NCBI GenBank assembly: GCA_017448685.1
Contig: JAFSKY010000106.1
Coordinates: 1-44,358, forward strand
DNA length: 44,358 nucleotides
Reading direction: 5' to 3'
From: Synergistaceae bacterium
GTDB taxonomy: Bacteria; Synergistota; Synergistia; Synergistales; Aminobacteriaceae
The position numbers were made by a program, and so were the translations under genes. Positions 5,737 through 14,033 of this stretch are shown one piece after another; position 1 is the first letter of the stretch, and the number at the start of each line of letters is the position of its first letter. The notes under the pieces were generated by a model, which was not told where the DNA came from, did not search any database, and was given only the letters and a program-made list of their open reading frames with translations.

Positions 5737-7767
5737 TTGACATACCAAGGCAGAAAATGCATAGAAATGGCACGGCTCATGAGGAAGAAATCTGTACCCG
5801 ATGAAGAATCCCTCGCAAAACCTCAAAGGCGCGGAACAAGCAAATCAGCAAGGAAAGCCCGTTACATCAAACGCCACAGCAGGAAAATCCTTGAAGGACT
5901 CCGCATTAAGGAAGCAGCAAGCCTCCGTGAGGAAGCATCCGTGCTTCTTGAGAGGGCGAAAATCTACGAGTCATTTTATCCCGAAGAAACACAAAGGCTC
6001 ACGGAGCAGGCAAAACTCCTCAACGACATAGCAGACTGGGCAATAGAACATTACACAGGGACATGCGCCACTACAGAAACAGAATACTTCAGGTACATGG
6101 ACGAGTTCAGCGCAAAAAGCAAGACTGAATCCCATTCGTCTGACTCAGAAATGCCCGGCCATGACTCCGTGGTTAACTTCATGGGTGGAGTGTCATATAA
6201 CATTAGCCCGCTTGAAACACTGAAGATGGTCAGCGCAAGCTCAATTTTCGGTGAACCTCAGTACTACAGGCACGGAGAAGACTCAGAGGCGACAATCCTC
6301 GATGGCACATACGGACTTGACCGCCTGTTTGCTGAATACAGCCTGAGCGTTATGGATAACTTTCAGGGCAAAACAACATCTCAGATCATGGAGAAGGCTA
6401 TTGATGACGCGTTGAGCTATGATTTCGGCGGAGTCCTTGAATGGGCCGCAGGACTCCGTGATCGCTATATGATGAGGCTCAACCCTCAAATCATCATGGT
6501 GAGGGCGGCAAAACACCCTGCCCGCGAGGCATTCACGGCGGAAAATCCCGGCAAATTCGCGGAAATTTCCCAGCAAGTAATGTCGCGTGGAGATGACGTA
6601 ATCAATCAGCTTCAGTACTGGCTGCATTCAAACGGCTCAAAGCGCAAAATTCCCGCAATCCTCAAACGGTCATGGGCGAAAAATATCGGCTCAATGAGTG
6701 CTTACTCCATGTCGAAATACTGCCACGCCGGAATAGGTCTCGTTGATGCTGTGAGAATCTGCCACGCAAAAGGAAGCCTCGTTGATACACTCATGCGCGA
6801 GGGAAGAGTCCCAATGCCTGAAGGCCAAGACACATGGGAGCGTCTACGTTCAACGGGAAAAAGCTGGGAGGAAATCATCAGGACTATACGTATTCCGCAC
6901 ATGGCCTTGTTGCGTAACCTTCGCGGAATATTCTCAGAAGTCAGCGATGAAAATATCCTGAATGACGTTCTCGAATCTCTCAAGGCAGGAGTCCCCAATG
7001 GTAAGCAATTCCCGTTTAGATATTTCTCTGCGTGGAGAATAATTAGACGGTTAGAAGCCCCTTGGGTTGAGCGTGTGAAGTCTGCGCTTGAAGAATGCAT
7101 GAATATATCCTGCGGGAATTTGCCGAAAATGCCGGGACGTTGTGCGTTTTTGTCGGATAATTCCGGGTCTGCGCTGAACACACACGTATCTGAATACGGC
7201 TCAATGAATGTTGCTGCAATCGGGAATCTTAGTGCTGTTATTGGTGCAATGAGTTCGCATGAAGGAGTCGTTTTCCCATTTGGCGATATGCTCTTAACGT
7301 TCAACATCAGCAAAGACACCGGGATTCTTGAACAGTTGAACAACGTCAACGGAAACGGAAGATATTGCGGCACAGCAACTGAAAACGGAGTGTGGCTGTT
7401 CTTTGACGAGGCAATTCACAAAAAACAGCACTGGGATAACATATTCATATACTCAGACATGCAGGCCGGGCATGGAGGCTTATACGGCATGAATCCTGAA
7501 GGCTACAGGGCTTTGGGATGCTGCATTGAGGGCGGTTGTTATCCGTATATTGACGTGAACAAGCTGGTGAAGATTTACCGCGAGAGGGTCAACCCAAAAG
7601 TCAACGTTTACTGCATACAGACAGCCGGATATACGAATGTTCTTGTGCCTGAATACGGTTACAGGACTGCTATACTTTATGGCTGGACGGGTAAAGAGCT
7701 GATTTTTGCGGATGCTCTGAGGCGGATATGGGATAAGATTGAAAGCGCGAGACCTGAGTGTAATTAG
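5737..7767 (+). CDS. Ro60-like TROVE/vWA domain RNA-binding protein (Rsr family), copy 2
   Basis: A 676-residue paralogue of the protein at 2352-4631, closely similar over the whole TROVE (from ~147) and vWA-like (from ~470) parts. NFMGGVSYNISPLETLKMV, GSKRKIPAILKRSWAKNIGS, IPHMALLRNLRGIF and KQFPFRYFSAW mark the TROVE ring; DNSGS at ~474 is the metal-site motif and HWDNIFIYSDMQAG follows. The start is a TTG at 5737 behind GAGGTGAAAG, aligned with the ATG of copy 1 (both followed by x-x-x-GRK and MRKKS). The N-terminal region is basic and partly helical, shorter than in copy 1 and without the Trp/Tyr-rich insert. Having two Ro60 genes in one locus suggests subfunctionalisation, for example different RNA partners. 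Expected to act in the cytoplasm. Member C of the small family follows after 40 bases. Confidence 0.87.
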   Translation: MTYQGRKCIEMARLMRKKSVPDEESLAKPQRRGTSKSARKARYIKRHSRKILEGLRIKEAASLREEASVLLERAKIYESFYPEETQRLTEQAKLLNDIADWAIEHYTGTCATTETEYFRYMDEFSAKSKTESHSSDSEMPGHDSVVNFMGGVSYNISPLETLKMVSASSIFGEPQYYRHGEDSEATILDGTYGLDRLFAEYSLSVMDNFQGKTTSQIMEKAIDDALSYDFGGVLEWAAGLRDRYMMRLNPQIIMVRAAKHPAREAFTAENPGKFAEISQQVMSRGDDVINQLQYWLHSNGSKRKIPAILKRSWAKNIGSMSAYSMSKYCHAGIGLVDAVRICHAKGSLVDTLMREGRVPMPEGQDTWERLRSTGKSWEEIIRTIRIPHMALLRNLRGIFSEVSDENILNDVLESLKAGVPNGKQFPFRYFSAWRIIRRLEAPWVERVKSALEECMNISCGNLPKMPGRCAFLSDNSGSALNTHVSEYGSMNVAAIGNLSAVIGAMSSHEGVVFPFGDMLLTFNISKDTGILEQLNNVNGNGRYCGTATENGVWLFFDEAIHKKQHWDNIFIYSDMQAGHGGLYGMNPEGYRALGCCIEGGCYPYIDVNKLVKIYRERVNPKVNVYCIQTAGYTNVLVPEYGYRTAILYGWTGKELIFADALRRIWDKIESARPECN

Positions 7768-7785
7768 GCCGCTCAGGTTTCTTTG
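7752..7785 (+). terminator. Terminator-like stem at the end of Ro60 copy 2
   Basis: ACCTGAG (7752-7758) pairs with CTCAGGT (7772-7778) across the stop codon, followed by TTCTTT. It recalls the stem at 4646-4674. The T tract is broken, so it may reduce rather than stop transcription into 7808-8308. Confidence 0.4.
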
Positions 7786-7807
7786 CTTCAAGATTGGAGG
7801 AAGTAAT

Positions 7808-8308
7808 ATGTTCGTCAAATATTCTGCGTTATTCGTGCTTCTCGTAGTGATGCTACTTATGTCGGTTGTTACCTGTCATGCTGCCCCCAACACTTTCAGC
7901 TTGATGTTCAGCTTCCCGGAACGCGATGAAACAGACATTGCCAGAATCAATGAGGTACTTTCACGGCTTCCACTGAGTAGCCTTAACATTGACACTTCCA
8001 GCGGGGAGATTGATGGCTATATTTGCACGACGAAACATTACGATAAAGACGAAAAATTGACCGGGACGACATACCGTTATGGTTTCGACAGCCTGATTCT
8101 TGAATGCGAAATGAACAATGACGGGGATATGAACATCTACCAGATTGACACTAAAGCATACTCGCGTTCAGAGATGAAAGACTCTAAGATGTTCCGGGAA
8201 TTATGGCTGAAAGAACACCCCGGGCGTGTCATGCGCGTAATGATGGAGATAGAGTTCAATAGCAGCAACGCCGCGGGGTTCATCGTGTTGCATCATGAGA
8301 AAAAGTGA
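7808..8308 (+). CDS. Small family A/B/C member C, exported, hypothetical
   Basis: A 166-residue protein with an N-terminal signal peptide (MFVKYSALFVLLVVMLL, cleavage plausible after CHA at ~24). The mature part matches members A and B: ARINEVLSRLPLSSL, YRYGFDSLILECE, IYQIDTKAYSR, FRELWLKEHPG and a final FIVLHHEKK. Function unknown. Start chosen at ATG 7808 with TGGAGGAAG in front. It lies 40 bases behind Ro60 copy 2 and is probably cotranscribed. Members A and B show no clear signal peptide, so the family appears to have exported and cytoplasmic forms. Confidence 0.7.
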   Translation: MFVKYSALFVLLVVMLLMSVVTCHAAPNTFSLMFSFPERDETDIARINEVLSRLPLSSLNIDTSSGEIDGYICTTKHYDKDEKLTGTTYRYGFDSLILECEMNNDGDMNIYQIDTKAYSRSEMKDSKMFRELWLKEHPGRVMRVMMEIEFNSSNAAGFIVLHHEKK

Positions 8309-8326
8309 GGGGGGCTAGAACCTCAC
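8300..8326 (-). terminator. Leftward terminator of ccdA-like gene
   Basis: On the minus strand GTGAGG (8321-8326) pairs with CCTCAC (8305-8310), followed by five T. It overlaps the stop codons of the two convergent genes. Confidence 0.6.
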
Positions 8327-9022
8327 CTCGCTAATCATATATATTCCGCCGATGATTAACGCCAGCCCGCAAAACACGTTCACTGCCTTCACCATTCCAG
8401 TAAGCACACTGTCTTCATCGCTGTGAAGGTAGAACGAGAATATTTGCGCGAATGTCCCGGCGCAAACCAGAACCGTGCAATATCCCAACGCATAGCACAG
8501 CACCATCATAACCGCTCCAATAATCCCGCTGGAAGCCTCATGCATTGCCAGCGATAACACTGGACTAACGTATGCGATGTTGCAAGGCCCGATAGCAAGC
8601 CCCGAAATTATGCCGAGAATTATTGCGCCCTTCATGCTCTGGGATTCCGTACCCTTAATGCGCGAGGACATTCCCAGAAATTTCACGCGTAAAAGCCCCG
8701 TTATGTGAAGCCCCATGATGATGAACACCGCCGCAGTTATGAGCGTCAAGAATCTCTCATAGCCTCCCAAAAGCGCACCTATTCCCGATGTGATGAAGGC
8801 AATCAGCATTAGGTTGATGATTATCCCCAAACAGAACGCGCACGAAATCTTGAACGCACGGAAATGCGAGGGAGTATCGGTGTTTGCGACATAGCCAACG
8901 ACTAACGGTATCAGGCTTATTCCGCATGGGCTGAGGATTACGCTTGCGACTCCCCATAAGAACGCACCGAGATATTTCACTGCGCCGGATGAGTACATGA
9001 AATTGAATATTCCGCTTAACAT
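8315..9022 (-). CDS. CcdA/DsbD-like cytochrome c biogenesis transmembrane protein
   Basis: A 235-residue, six-helix membrane protein of the CcdA family, which carries reducing equivalents from cytoplasmic thioredoxin across the membrane to extracytoplasmic thiol proteins. The two redox cysteines are in place: C33 in SPCGISLIP at the end of the first helix and C147 in GPCNIAYVSP in the fourth. Length fits the stand-alone CcdA rather than full DsbD. The start ATG at 9022 has GGAGTGAAAG upstream. It appears to be a single-gene unit, with a terminator just before it that ends the upstream DUF262 operon. No thioredoxin-like partner is visible next to it. Confidence 0.82.
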   Translation of the reverse strand: MLSGIFNFMYSSGAVKYLGAFLWGVASVILSPCGISLIPLVVGYVANTDTPSHFRAFKISCAFCLGIIINLMLIAFITSGIGALLGGYERFLTLITAAVFIIMGLHITGLLRVKFLGMSSRIKGTESQSMKGAIILGIISGLAIGPCNIAYVSPVLSLAMHEASSGIIGAVMMVLCYALGYCTVLVCAGTFAQIFSFYLHSDEDSVLTGMVKAVNVFCGLALIIGGIYMISEVRF

Positions 9023-9039
9023 AAACTTTCACTCCTCAC

Positions 9040-9075
9040 AAAAAAAACCGCGCCCGCGAATTTTCACAGGCACGG
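9040..9075 (-). terminator. Leftward terminator after DUF262 remnant
   Basis: On the minus strand CCGTGCCTG (9067-9075) pairs with CGGGCGCGG (9048-9056) using G-U pairs, followed by eight T. Confidence 0.75.
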
Positions 9076-9107
9076 CCATAATTTTACATTGCCATAAATT
9101 ATGCGCG

Positions 9108-10026
9108 TTAAAATTCTAGGCTTCGCAGGGTTTCCTCTAATACAGCTTTTACCTTCATAAATCGGCAACGTACTTTAGCAGATGCACCAGTTCCTTCCGA
9201 TATTGAGGCTATGAACTCATTGTCGCTTTTGAGCAAGGTTTTTATTTTCTTCACGGCTGATATGCGTCCAGCTATGAGTGTTTCCTGCTCTTCTGGCGTG
9301 AGATTTCCTATGTTCACTGACACGGCCTCAAAAAGTGCTTTGTTGAACTTCTTGGTGGAGTCATATTTTCGGAATGCATTTTTCCCGAATATTTCATGCG
9401 ACACTCTCATTGCCCGAAGGAAACGCTCTCCGTATTCATCCGCTTGACTTGGAGAAAGGCTGTTACCGAGTCTCATAACCTCATTCAGAAAATCATCAAC
9501 TTTCCTCCGTGAGTAATGATCCGGCGGAAATAATGTGAAGGCCATGAAACGCAATACACATTCCTGATCCTCCATGCGCTTTGATGAAACTCCCTTTATG
9601 ACAGCTTTCTTGAACTCATCACTCCTAGCAAGTCTCGCGAGCATATCCGTAAAATATCCCGGATTCATTGCGTGTCTTATCTCCTGCGCGTTAAGAGGAG
9701 TTCCGCCTGTGTTGACACGGCTGAATATTTCATATCTCACAGCTTCAGGAGTTCCCGGCATTATCTTGTGTATGATAATTTCAGTTTCCTCAATGCGTCT
9801 CTGCAATTCCCGTGAGAGCTGGCTGAATCTCTTCCCGTTGCATTCTGTCATGATTTCCAGCCCCTTTAGCCTCAGACTGCCCTCAACAACGAAACGCTGA
9901 ATCGTATGTAGCCTCTGAAGGCTGTCAACAACAAGCCACATAATCAGCGCATCCATCTGAGCTGTTTTCGTCTCTACATGAACATCACCGGGATTAAATG
10001 GCAAGCCTTCACAGTTCAATATTCAT
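9108..10026 (-). pseudogene. DUF262 (GmrS/Ssp-type) protein with internal deletion
   Basis: DUF262 proteins are ParB/Srx-fold nucleotidases that act in anti-phage and type IV restriction systems and need an FQR and a DGQQR-type motif. Here the start (LPFNPGDVHVETKTAQMDALI) and the later part (WLVVDSLQRLHTIQRF, then RYEIFSRVNTGGTPLNAQEIRHA) are family-like, but they are joined directly: the ~45-55 residues that should hold the FQR and LIESLLL segment are missing, and DGLQR has become DSLQR. The only in-frame start is a TTG at 10019; an ATG at 10026 is one base out of frame. This looks like a decaying gene. It lies 16-22 bases behind the SUMF1-flavodoxin gene, at the end of that operon. Confidence 0.65.
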
Positions 10027-10041
10027 TGTCTCTTTCGGGGA

Positions 10042-11394
10042 TTATTTGCTGTTAGAAATCCATTCTAGCACATCATCTTTCAGCCTTCCTCCGCCGGAAT
10101 AATGCACCGATAAACCCTCAGCAATAACGGCATTCGGAGCAAGTTTTGCTATTGCTGTGAGACTCTGCCCAAAACGCCCGCCACCATGAGAGCAGAACGG
10201 CATGATGATTTTCCCGCTGAAGTCATACTCCTCAAGGAATGACGCTATCGGCATTGGAATACTTGCCCACCAATTTGGATAGCCGAGCATAATCACGTCA
10301 TAATCCGCGAAATTCCTCACATGATTCTTCAGCTTCGGCCTTGCTTGCCTGCGTTGGTCTCTTTGTGCCTCACGCAAAACTGTGTTGTAGCTCTCGGAGT
10401 ATGCTTTTTCCGGGACAATCTCGAATATTTCCGCGCCCGTCTGTTTCTGAATCTCGTAGGCGATCCCCTGAGTATTTCCGCTCCATGTGAAATAGGCTAT
10501 GAGGACTCTTTTGCCACCGCCGGAAGACTCCTGCATGGCCTGACTCACTGCGACTCCCGTACCTATTGCCCCTCTTGCGACCCTGAATCCTACGTTGAAG
10601 AGCCTGCGTTCTTGTGGAGCTGCTGCACGATAAGCTGAGCGCATGTTCTTGGCAAAATCGTTCCAACCTCCACCGCGATTGACTCGCCGTGTTCCAGACT
10701 CCGGGCCTGTTGGATTCATTGCCGCGTTCACGTCATAGGGGGCGTAAATGTCCCAGCACCATTCGCCTACGTTCCCATGCATGTCGTAGAGTCCGAGCTT
10801 GTTGGGCGTGAATTGTCCCGGCTCAACTGTTGTAGCGCGGTAAATTCCTGGCTTTGTCGTGAGTTTGTGCTGTGAAAAGTAATTCTCCTCAATCTCATAC
10901 GGATAATGACCGTAAAAATTTGCCTCGTCAGCTCCGATTGAATGTTCAAGGTTGAAGGGGGTATTTGTCCCGGCTCGGCAAGCATATTCCCATTCCGCTT
11001 CGGTCGGTAGCCTGTAGCCATCGGATGAAAGATCCCATGTTACTTTTGCGCCGTCAACCACATACGCGGGAGTCAGTCCCTCGGCTATGCTCTTTGCGTT
11101 GCAGAATTTGACCGCCTCAAGCCACGTTACATTTTCGACAGGCAGATTATCACCCTGAAAGCTGGAAGGGTTATCGCCCGTTAAAGCTCTGTATTCTGAC
11201 TGCGTAACCTCATGAGCTGCTATCATGAAATCTGACACAGTAACTTCATGCCGCAATTCGTCATCACTGCGCCAATTTTCCGACTCAGGGCTGCCCATGA
11301 AGAATTTTCCGCCCTTCACGCTGACCATATCACCCGCAAACGCACGCCCGGCCATGAGCATAACCAGTGCGAGAATTATTGCCGTTCTCATCAT
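10042..11394 (-). CDS. Exported SUMF1/FGE-like domain fused to flavodoxin
   Basis: A 450-residue protein with a signal peptide (MMRTAIILALVMLMAGRAFA), a SUMF1/formylglycine-generating-enzyme-like domain at ~22-275 (GGKFFMGS, HEVTVSDFMIAAHEVTQSEY, YRLPTEAEWEYACRAGT, LYDMHGNVGEWCWD, NRGGGW) and a flavodoxin-like domain from ~295 (VLIAYFTWSGNTQGIA, the FMN phosphate loop, and MLGYPNWWASIPMP). The cysteines of catalytic formylglycine enzymes near the C terminus are absent (RGGGWNDFAKNMRSAYR), so this half is probably a binding or structural domain. A flavodoxin with a signal peptide is unusual; FMN would have to be acquired outside the cytoplasm. Start at 11394: its ATG overlaps the stop of the upstream gene (ATGA), a sign of translational coupling. 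A longer frame runs upstream inside that gene. Confidence 0.82.
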   Translation of the reverse strand: MMRTAIILALVMLMAGRAFAGDMVSVKGGKFFMGSPESENWRSDDELRHEVTVSDFMIAAHEVTQSEYRALTGDNPSSFQGDNLPVENVTWLEAVKFCNAKSIAEGLTPAYVVDGAKVTWDLSSDGYRLPTEAEWEYACRAGTNTPFNLEHSIGADEANFYGHYPYEIEENYFSQHKLTTKPGIYRATTVEPGQFTPNKLGLYDMHGNVGEWCWDIYAPYDVNAAMNPTGPESGTRRVNRGGGWNDFAKNMRSAYRAAAPQERRLFNVGFRVARGAIGTGVAVSQAMQESSGGGKRVLIAYFTWSGNTQGIAYEIQKQTGAEIFEIVPEKAYSESYNTVLREAQRDQRRQARPKLKNHVRNFADYDVIMLGYPNWWASIPMPIASFLEEYDFSGKIIMPFCSHGGGRFGQSLTAIAKLAPNAVIAEGLSVHYSGGGRLKDDVLEWISNSK

Positions 11395-12149
11395 TCCGCC
11401 GCCTTGTTGATGCAAGTTATAGCGTTGAGGCTTCTGGGGTAACCTATATACGGGACACACTGCGCGACAACGTCAAGGAGAAATGCTTTGTCATTGCCCA
11501 TGTTGAAGTTGCCTTTTGCGTGGCCGATGAGCTGAGGCTCGCAACCTCCCTGCGCGGCAATGTAGCAGAATGTAATCATTTCGCGTTCCCTGAGAGTGAG
11601 TCCTTTGCGTGTGTAGTAGTCGCCGAAGCAATTTCCTGCTAGGAACACGTTTATCACTCGTCTGTCTTCTGGGGCATTCTCGACAAATCCCTTCATGCCA
11701 TCGCCAAATATCTCAATCTGCGTGTCATTCCCGGCCTTTACGCGGTTTTCTGGAGTTGTCGTTGATGCTGGCGGTAATGGCAGGGTGATTCCTTTTGCCG
11801 CGAAAATCTCATTTGCCGCCGTCAAAAATGGGCGAGTCCTTCCGATTCCAAGATACGCAGTACCCTGATAGATTACCTCTTTGATTTCTGCGGGCTTGAG
11901 TCCGGCCTCTAACGCTTCAGGCAGAATAGCTTTGAACTCATCGACTCCCTGACAGCCCATAAGAGTTGCTACAATCGCCATGTACCTTGTGCGGGGATCA
12001 AGTTTTGTCTGTGAGGGAACTTCATTCCCTGCGAAATTCCCGAAAAACTCGGCAAACTCCGGGTCAGTCGTCCGAAATTCCTCAACACTTGCGCAAGCTG
12101 TTACGCTCATAACCATAACCGCAATCACTCCAATCAATATTTTCTTCAC
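11391..12149 (-). CDS. Carboxymuconolactone decarboxylase-like lipoprotein (double domain)
   Basis: A 252-residue protein with a lipoprotein signal (lipobox SVTAC, Cys ~19) followed by two carboxymuconolactone decarboxylase/AhpD-like helical domains at ~45-110 (RTRYMAIVATLMGC, PAEIKEVIYQGTAYLGIGR) and ~150-245 (TLREREMITFCYIAAQGGCEPQLIGHAKGNFNMG). The family includes decarboxylases and peroxidase-like enzymes; which reaction applies is unknown. The start is GTG 12149 with AAGGAGG upstream and overlaps the hydrolase stop (GTGA). It is likely anchored outside the cytoplasmic membrane, like the other exported proteins of this operon. Confidence 0.82.
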   Translation of the reverse strand: MKKILIGVIAVMVMSVTACASVEEFRTTDPEFAEFFGNFAGNEVPSQTKLDPRTRYMAIVATLMGCQGVDEFKAILPEALEAGLKPAEIKEVIYQGTAYLGIGRTRPFLTAANEIFAAKGITLPLPPASTTTPENRVKAGNDTQIEIFGDGMKGFVENAPEDRRVINVFLAGNCFGDYYTRKGLTLREREMITFCYIAAQGGCEPQLIGHAKGNFNMGNDKAFLLDVVAQCVPYIGYPRSLNAITCINKAAE

Positions 12150-12745
12150 GATAATACCCTCCTTAACCATTTGTCCAGAAAAGCAACTTGCTCTTCCGTG
12201 TGAAACCAATGCTCGCCATTCTCCATGACCGTAAGTTTCACGTCATGGCCGCGCACAAACTCATTCACCGTAGCACGAGAAGTTATGCCGTCATTGCCCG
12301 CATAAAGTATTTCTGTCGGCACGTTCCATGACAGCGGATTTTCCCGGACGAAGCAGAGATATTCCCACGATAATATTTCGCCCATAACTGTGAGGATTTC
12401 GCCCTTCCTGCGCAATTCATCCTCAGAGACTCCCGCACGTCTCATCATGCCGAGTATTACCCGTTCCATGTCGAGAATTGGCGAGATGAATAGGGCTTTT
12501 TCGACATCACAGCCCTGAAGCGCAAGCATGGCGAAATATGCACCTATGCTGTTTGCGAGAAGGTACACGAATTCATATTCCAGCCGTAAAACGTTATAGG
12601 CTCTGCGAATGTCAGCACTTGCCTTTGAGGGAAAAGAGCCATCATATTTCGCGCCGACAACGTCAAATCCGGGGCAGTCCTTCCTGAATGCCTCAGCCTC
12701 GCGGGAACTTCCTCCCATGCCGTGAACGTACAGAATGACTTTCAT
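12146..12745 (-). CDS. Alpha/beta hydrolase, serine hydrolase type
   Basis: A 199-residue small alpha/beta hydrolase. YVHGMGG gives the oxyanion loop, ANSIGAY the nucleophile elbow (Ser in a degenerate G-x-S-x-G), LYAGNDGIT the acid and ENGEHWFHTEEQ the catalytic His. It has no signal peptide, unlike its operon neighbours, so it acts in the cytoplasm. The ATG at 12745 overlaps the stop of the cupin gene (TGATG) and lacks a good ribosome site, so translation is probably coupled. Substrate unknown. Confidence 0.75.
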   Translation of the reverse strand: MKVILYVHGMGGSSREAEAFRKDCPGFDVVGAKYDGSFPSKASADIRRAYNVLRLEYEFVYLLANSIGAYFAMLALQGCDVEKALFISPILDMERVILGMMRRAGVSEDELRRKGEILTVMGEILSWEYLCFVRENPLSWNVPTEILYAGNDGITSRATVNEFVRGHDVKLTVMENGEHWFHTEEQVAFLDKWLRRVLS

Positions 12746-13875
12746 CACTTCAAGAGCGCGTATTCTTCCGGGTCAACAGCCTCGCACCATTCGTTTGATG
12801 TCTCATCCCCAGCAACCTCAACCGCGAAATGTTGAAACCATGAATCTTTTGCGGCACCGTGCCAGTGTTTTACGTTCGCGGGAATGTTCACCACATCTCC
12901 GGGCTTCAATTCCTGCGCGGGCTTCCCCCATTCCTGATACCATCCGCGTCCTGATACGGCTATGAGAATCTGACCGCCTCCGCTCTTGGCGTGGTGAATG
13001 TGCCAGTGATTACGGCATCCAGGCTCAAACGTAACGTTGAAGATTGCGACTTGCTCAAGCGATAACGGCGCAAGATAGCTCATTCCGTCAAAGTACTGCG
13101 CGTATGCTGTGTTGGGCTTGCCTGCCGGGAAAGGGAGGTTTGCCGCGTCCGGGTCAAGATGAAGCCCCTTTGCGCTTAGCGTGATATTTGCCGGGAGGCT
13201 CTCGAAGTCCTTGCGTGTTTCTGTCATGGTATCTGCCTTCTTCCTGTATGATTTGTACTGCTCTGATTCCGTGTAGCCTGCGTAAGCTGATTCATCCGCG
13301 TAAATCTCCATCGTGTGAATGAAGTTAGAGCGTTCACCTCTCTCACTTGTCGCGAACATTCCCATAACGCCGGGTATTTCCGCAACAGCCCGTGAAAATT
13401 CCTGAGTTATTGCCGACTTGAACGCCTCCAAATTTCCGGGCTTCACCTCAATCAACGACAACATGACGAATTTCCCCACGCCTGATTTCTTCTGCTCAAG
13501 AACAACCGCATCTACTGGGAGGAATTTCACGCCTTCAAGTATTGGCTTGCGTTCCTCAGTGAAAGCCTTGAAGCCCTCGCTTGAAGTGTGAATCGTGTAG
13601 GCTGATTCGTCCTCGTAGATCTCAAGCAGCCGCATAATATCGGGGTTAGCTTTGTCGATTGCGCCGTAAAGGGAATATGTGCCGGGTTCATTCGGCGTTG
13701 ATTTGGCTACAGTGCGTGAGCTTATTGCGGCCATGTCTGACATTTTGCCGGGCTTTGACTCCAATACCGCCCAATGAAGTTTGAGCGTCTTCCCTTCAGG
13801 AGCAAACACGGTGTGAGCATATGCGTTCCCGTTCATCAATGCCGCGAAAAGAATCGCCATCATAAAGATTTTCAT
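12745..13875 (-). CDS. Exported double ABM-domain plus cupin protein
   Basis: A 376-residue protein with a signal peptide (MKIFMMAILFAALMNGNAYA). Two antibiotic-biosynthesis-monooxygenase (ABM, quinol monooxygenase-like) domains follow at ~30-115 (LHWAVLESKPGKM, LLEIYEDESAYTIHTSSEGFKAF) and ~135-225 (FVMLSLIEVKPGNLEAF, TMEIYADESAYAGYTESEQYKSY), then a cupin at ~260-370 with the metal-ligand pattern HWHIHHAKSGGGQ and, later, HWHGA. First gene of a four-gene operon with SD TGGAGGG. The set suggests extracytoplasmic redox handling of a small aromatic or quinone-like compound, which is inference. Confidence 0.8.
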   Translation of the reverse strand: MKIFMMAILFAALMNGNAYAHTVFAPEGKTLKLHWAVLESKPGKMSDMAAISSRTVAKSTPNEPGTYSLYGAIDKANPDIMRLLEIYEDESAYTIHTSSEGFKAFTEERKPILEGVKFLPVDAVVLEQKKSGVGKFVMLSLIEVKPGNLEAFKSAITQEFSRAVAEIPGVMGMFATSERGERSNFIHTMEIYADESAYAGYTESEQYKSYRKKADTMTETRKDFESLPANITLSAKGLHLDPDAANLPFPAGKPNTAYAQYFDGMSYLAPLSLEQVAIFNVTFEPGCRNHWHIHHAKSGGGQILIAVSGRGWYQEWGKPAQELKPGDVVNIPANVKHWHGAAKDSWFQHFAVEVAGDETSNEWCEAVDPEEYALLK

Positions 13876-14003
13876 CGCGATTTTTTCCCTCCATAAAATT
13901 TTTGTTGGATGAGCTGAATTTTACATGCTTCAACCTGAGTCAAAGACTTGCGCAATTCCTGCTATTTTGCGTTGCGTCTGAGTATATTTCCCTGTTGAGG
14001 CTG

Positions 14004-14009
14004 TATAAT
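14004..14009 (+). promoter_or_regulatory. Likely -10 element of Rpn-like gene
   Basis: A perfect TATAAT 25 bases before the start codon at 14034. No convincing 35 box is seen at normal spacing. Confidence 0.4.
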
Positions 14010-14033
14010 CTGCGGACAAAGGGAGGTGAGCTA

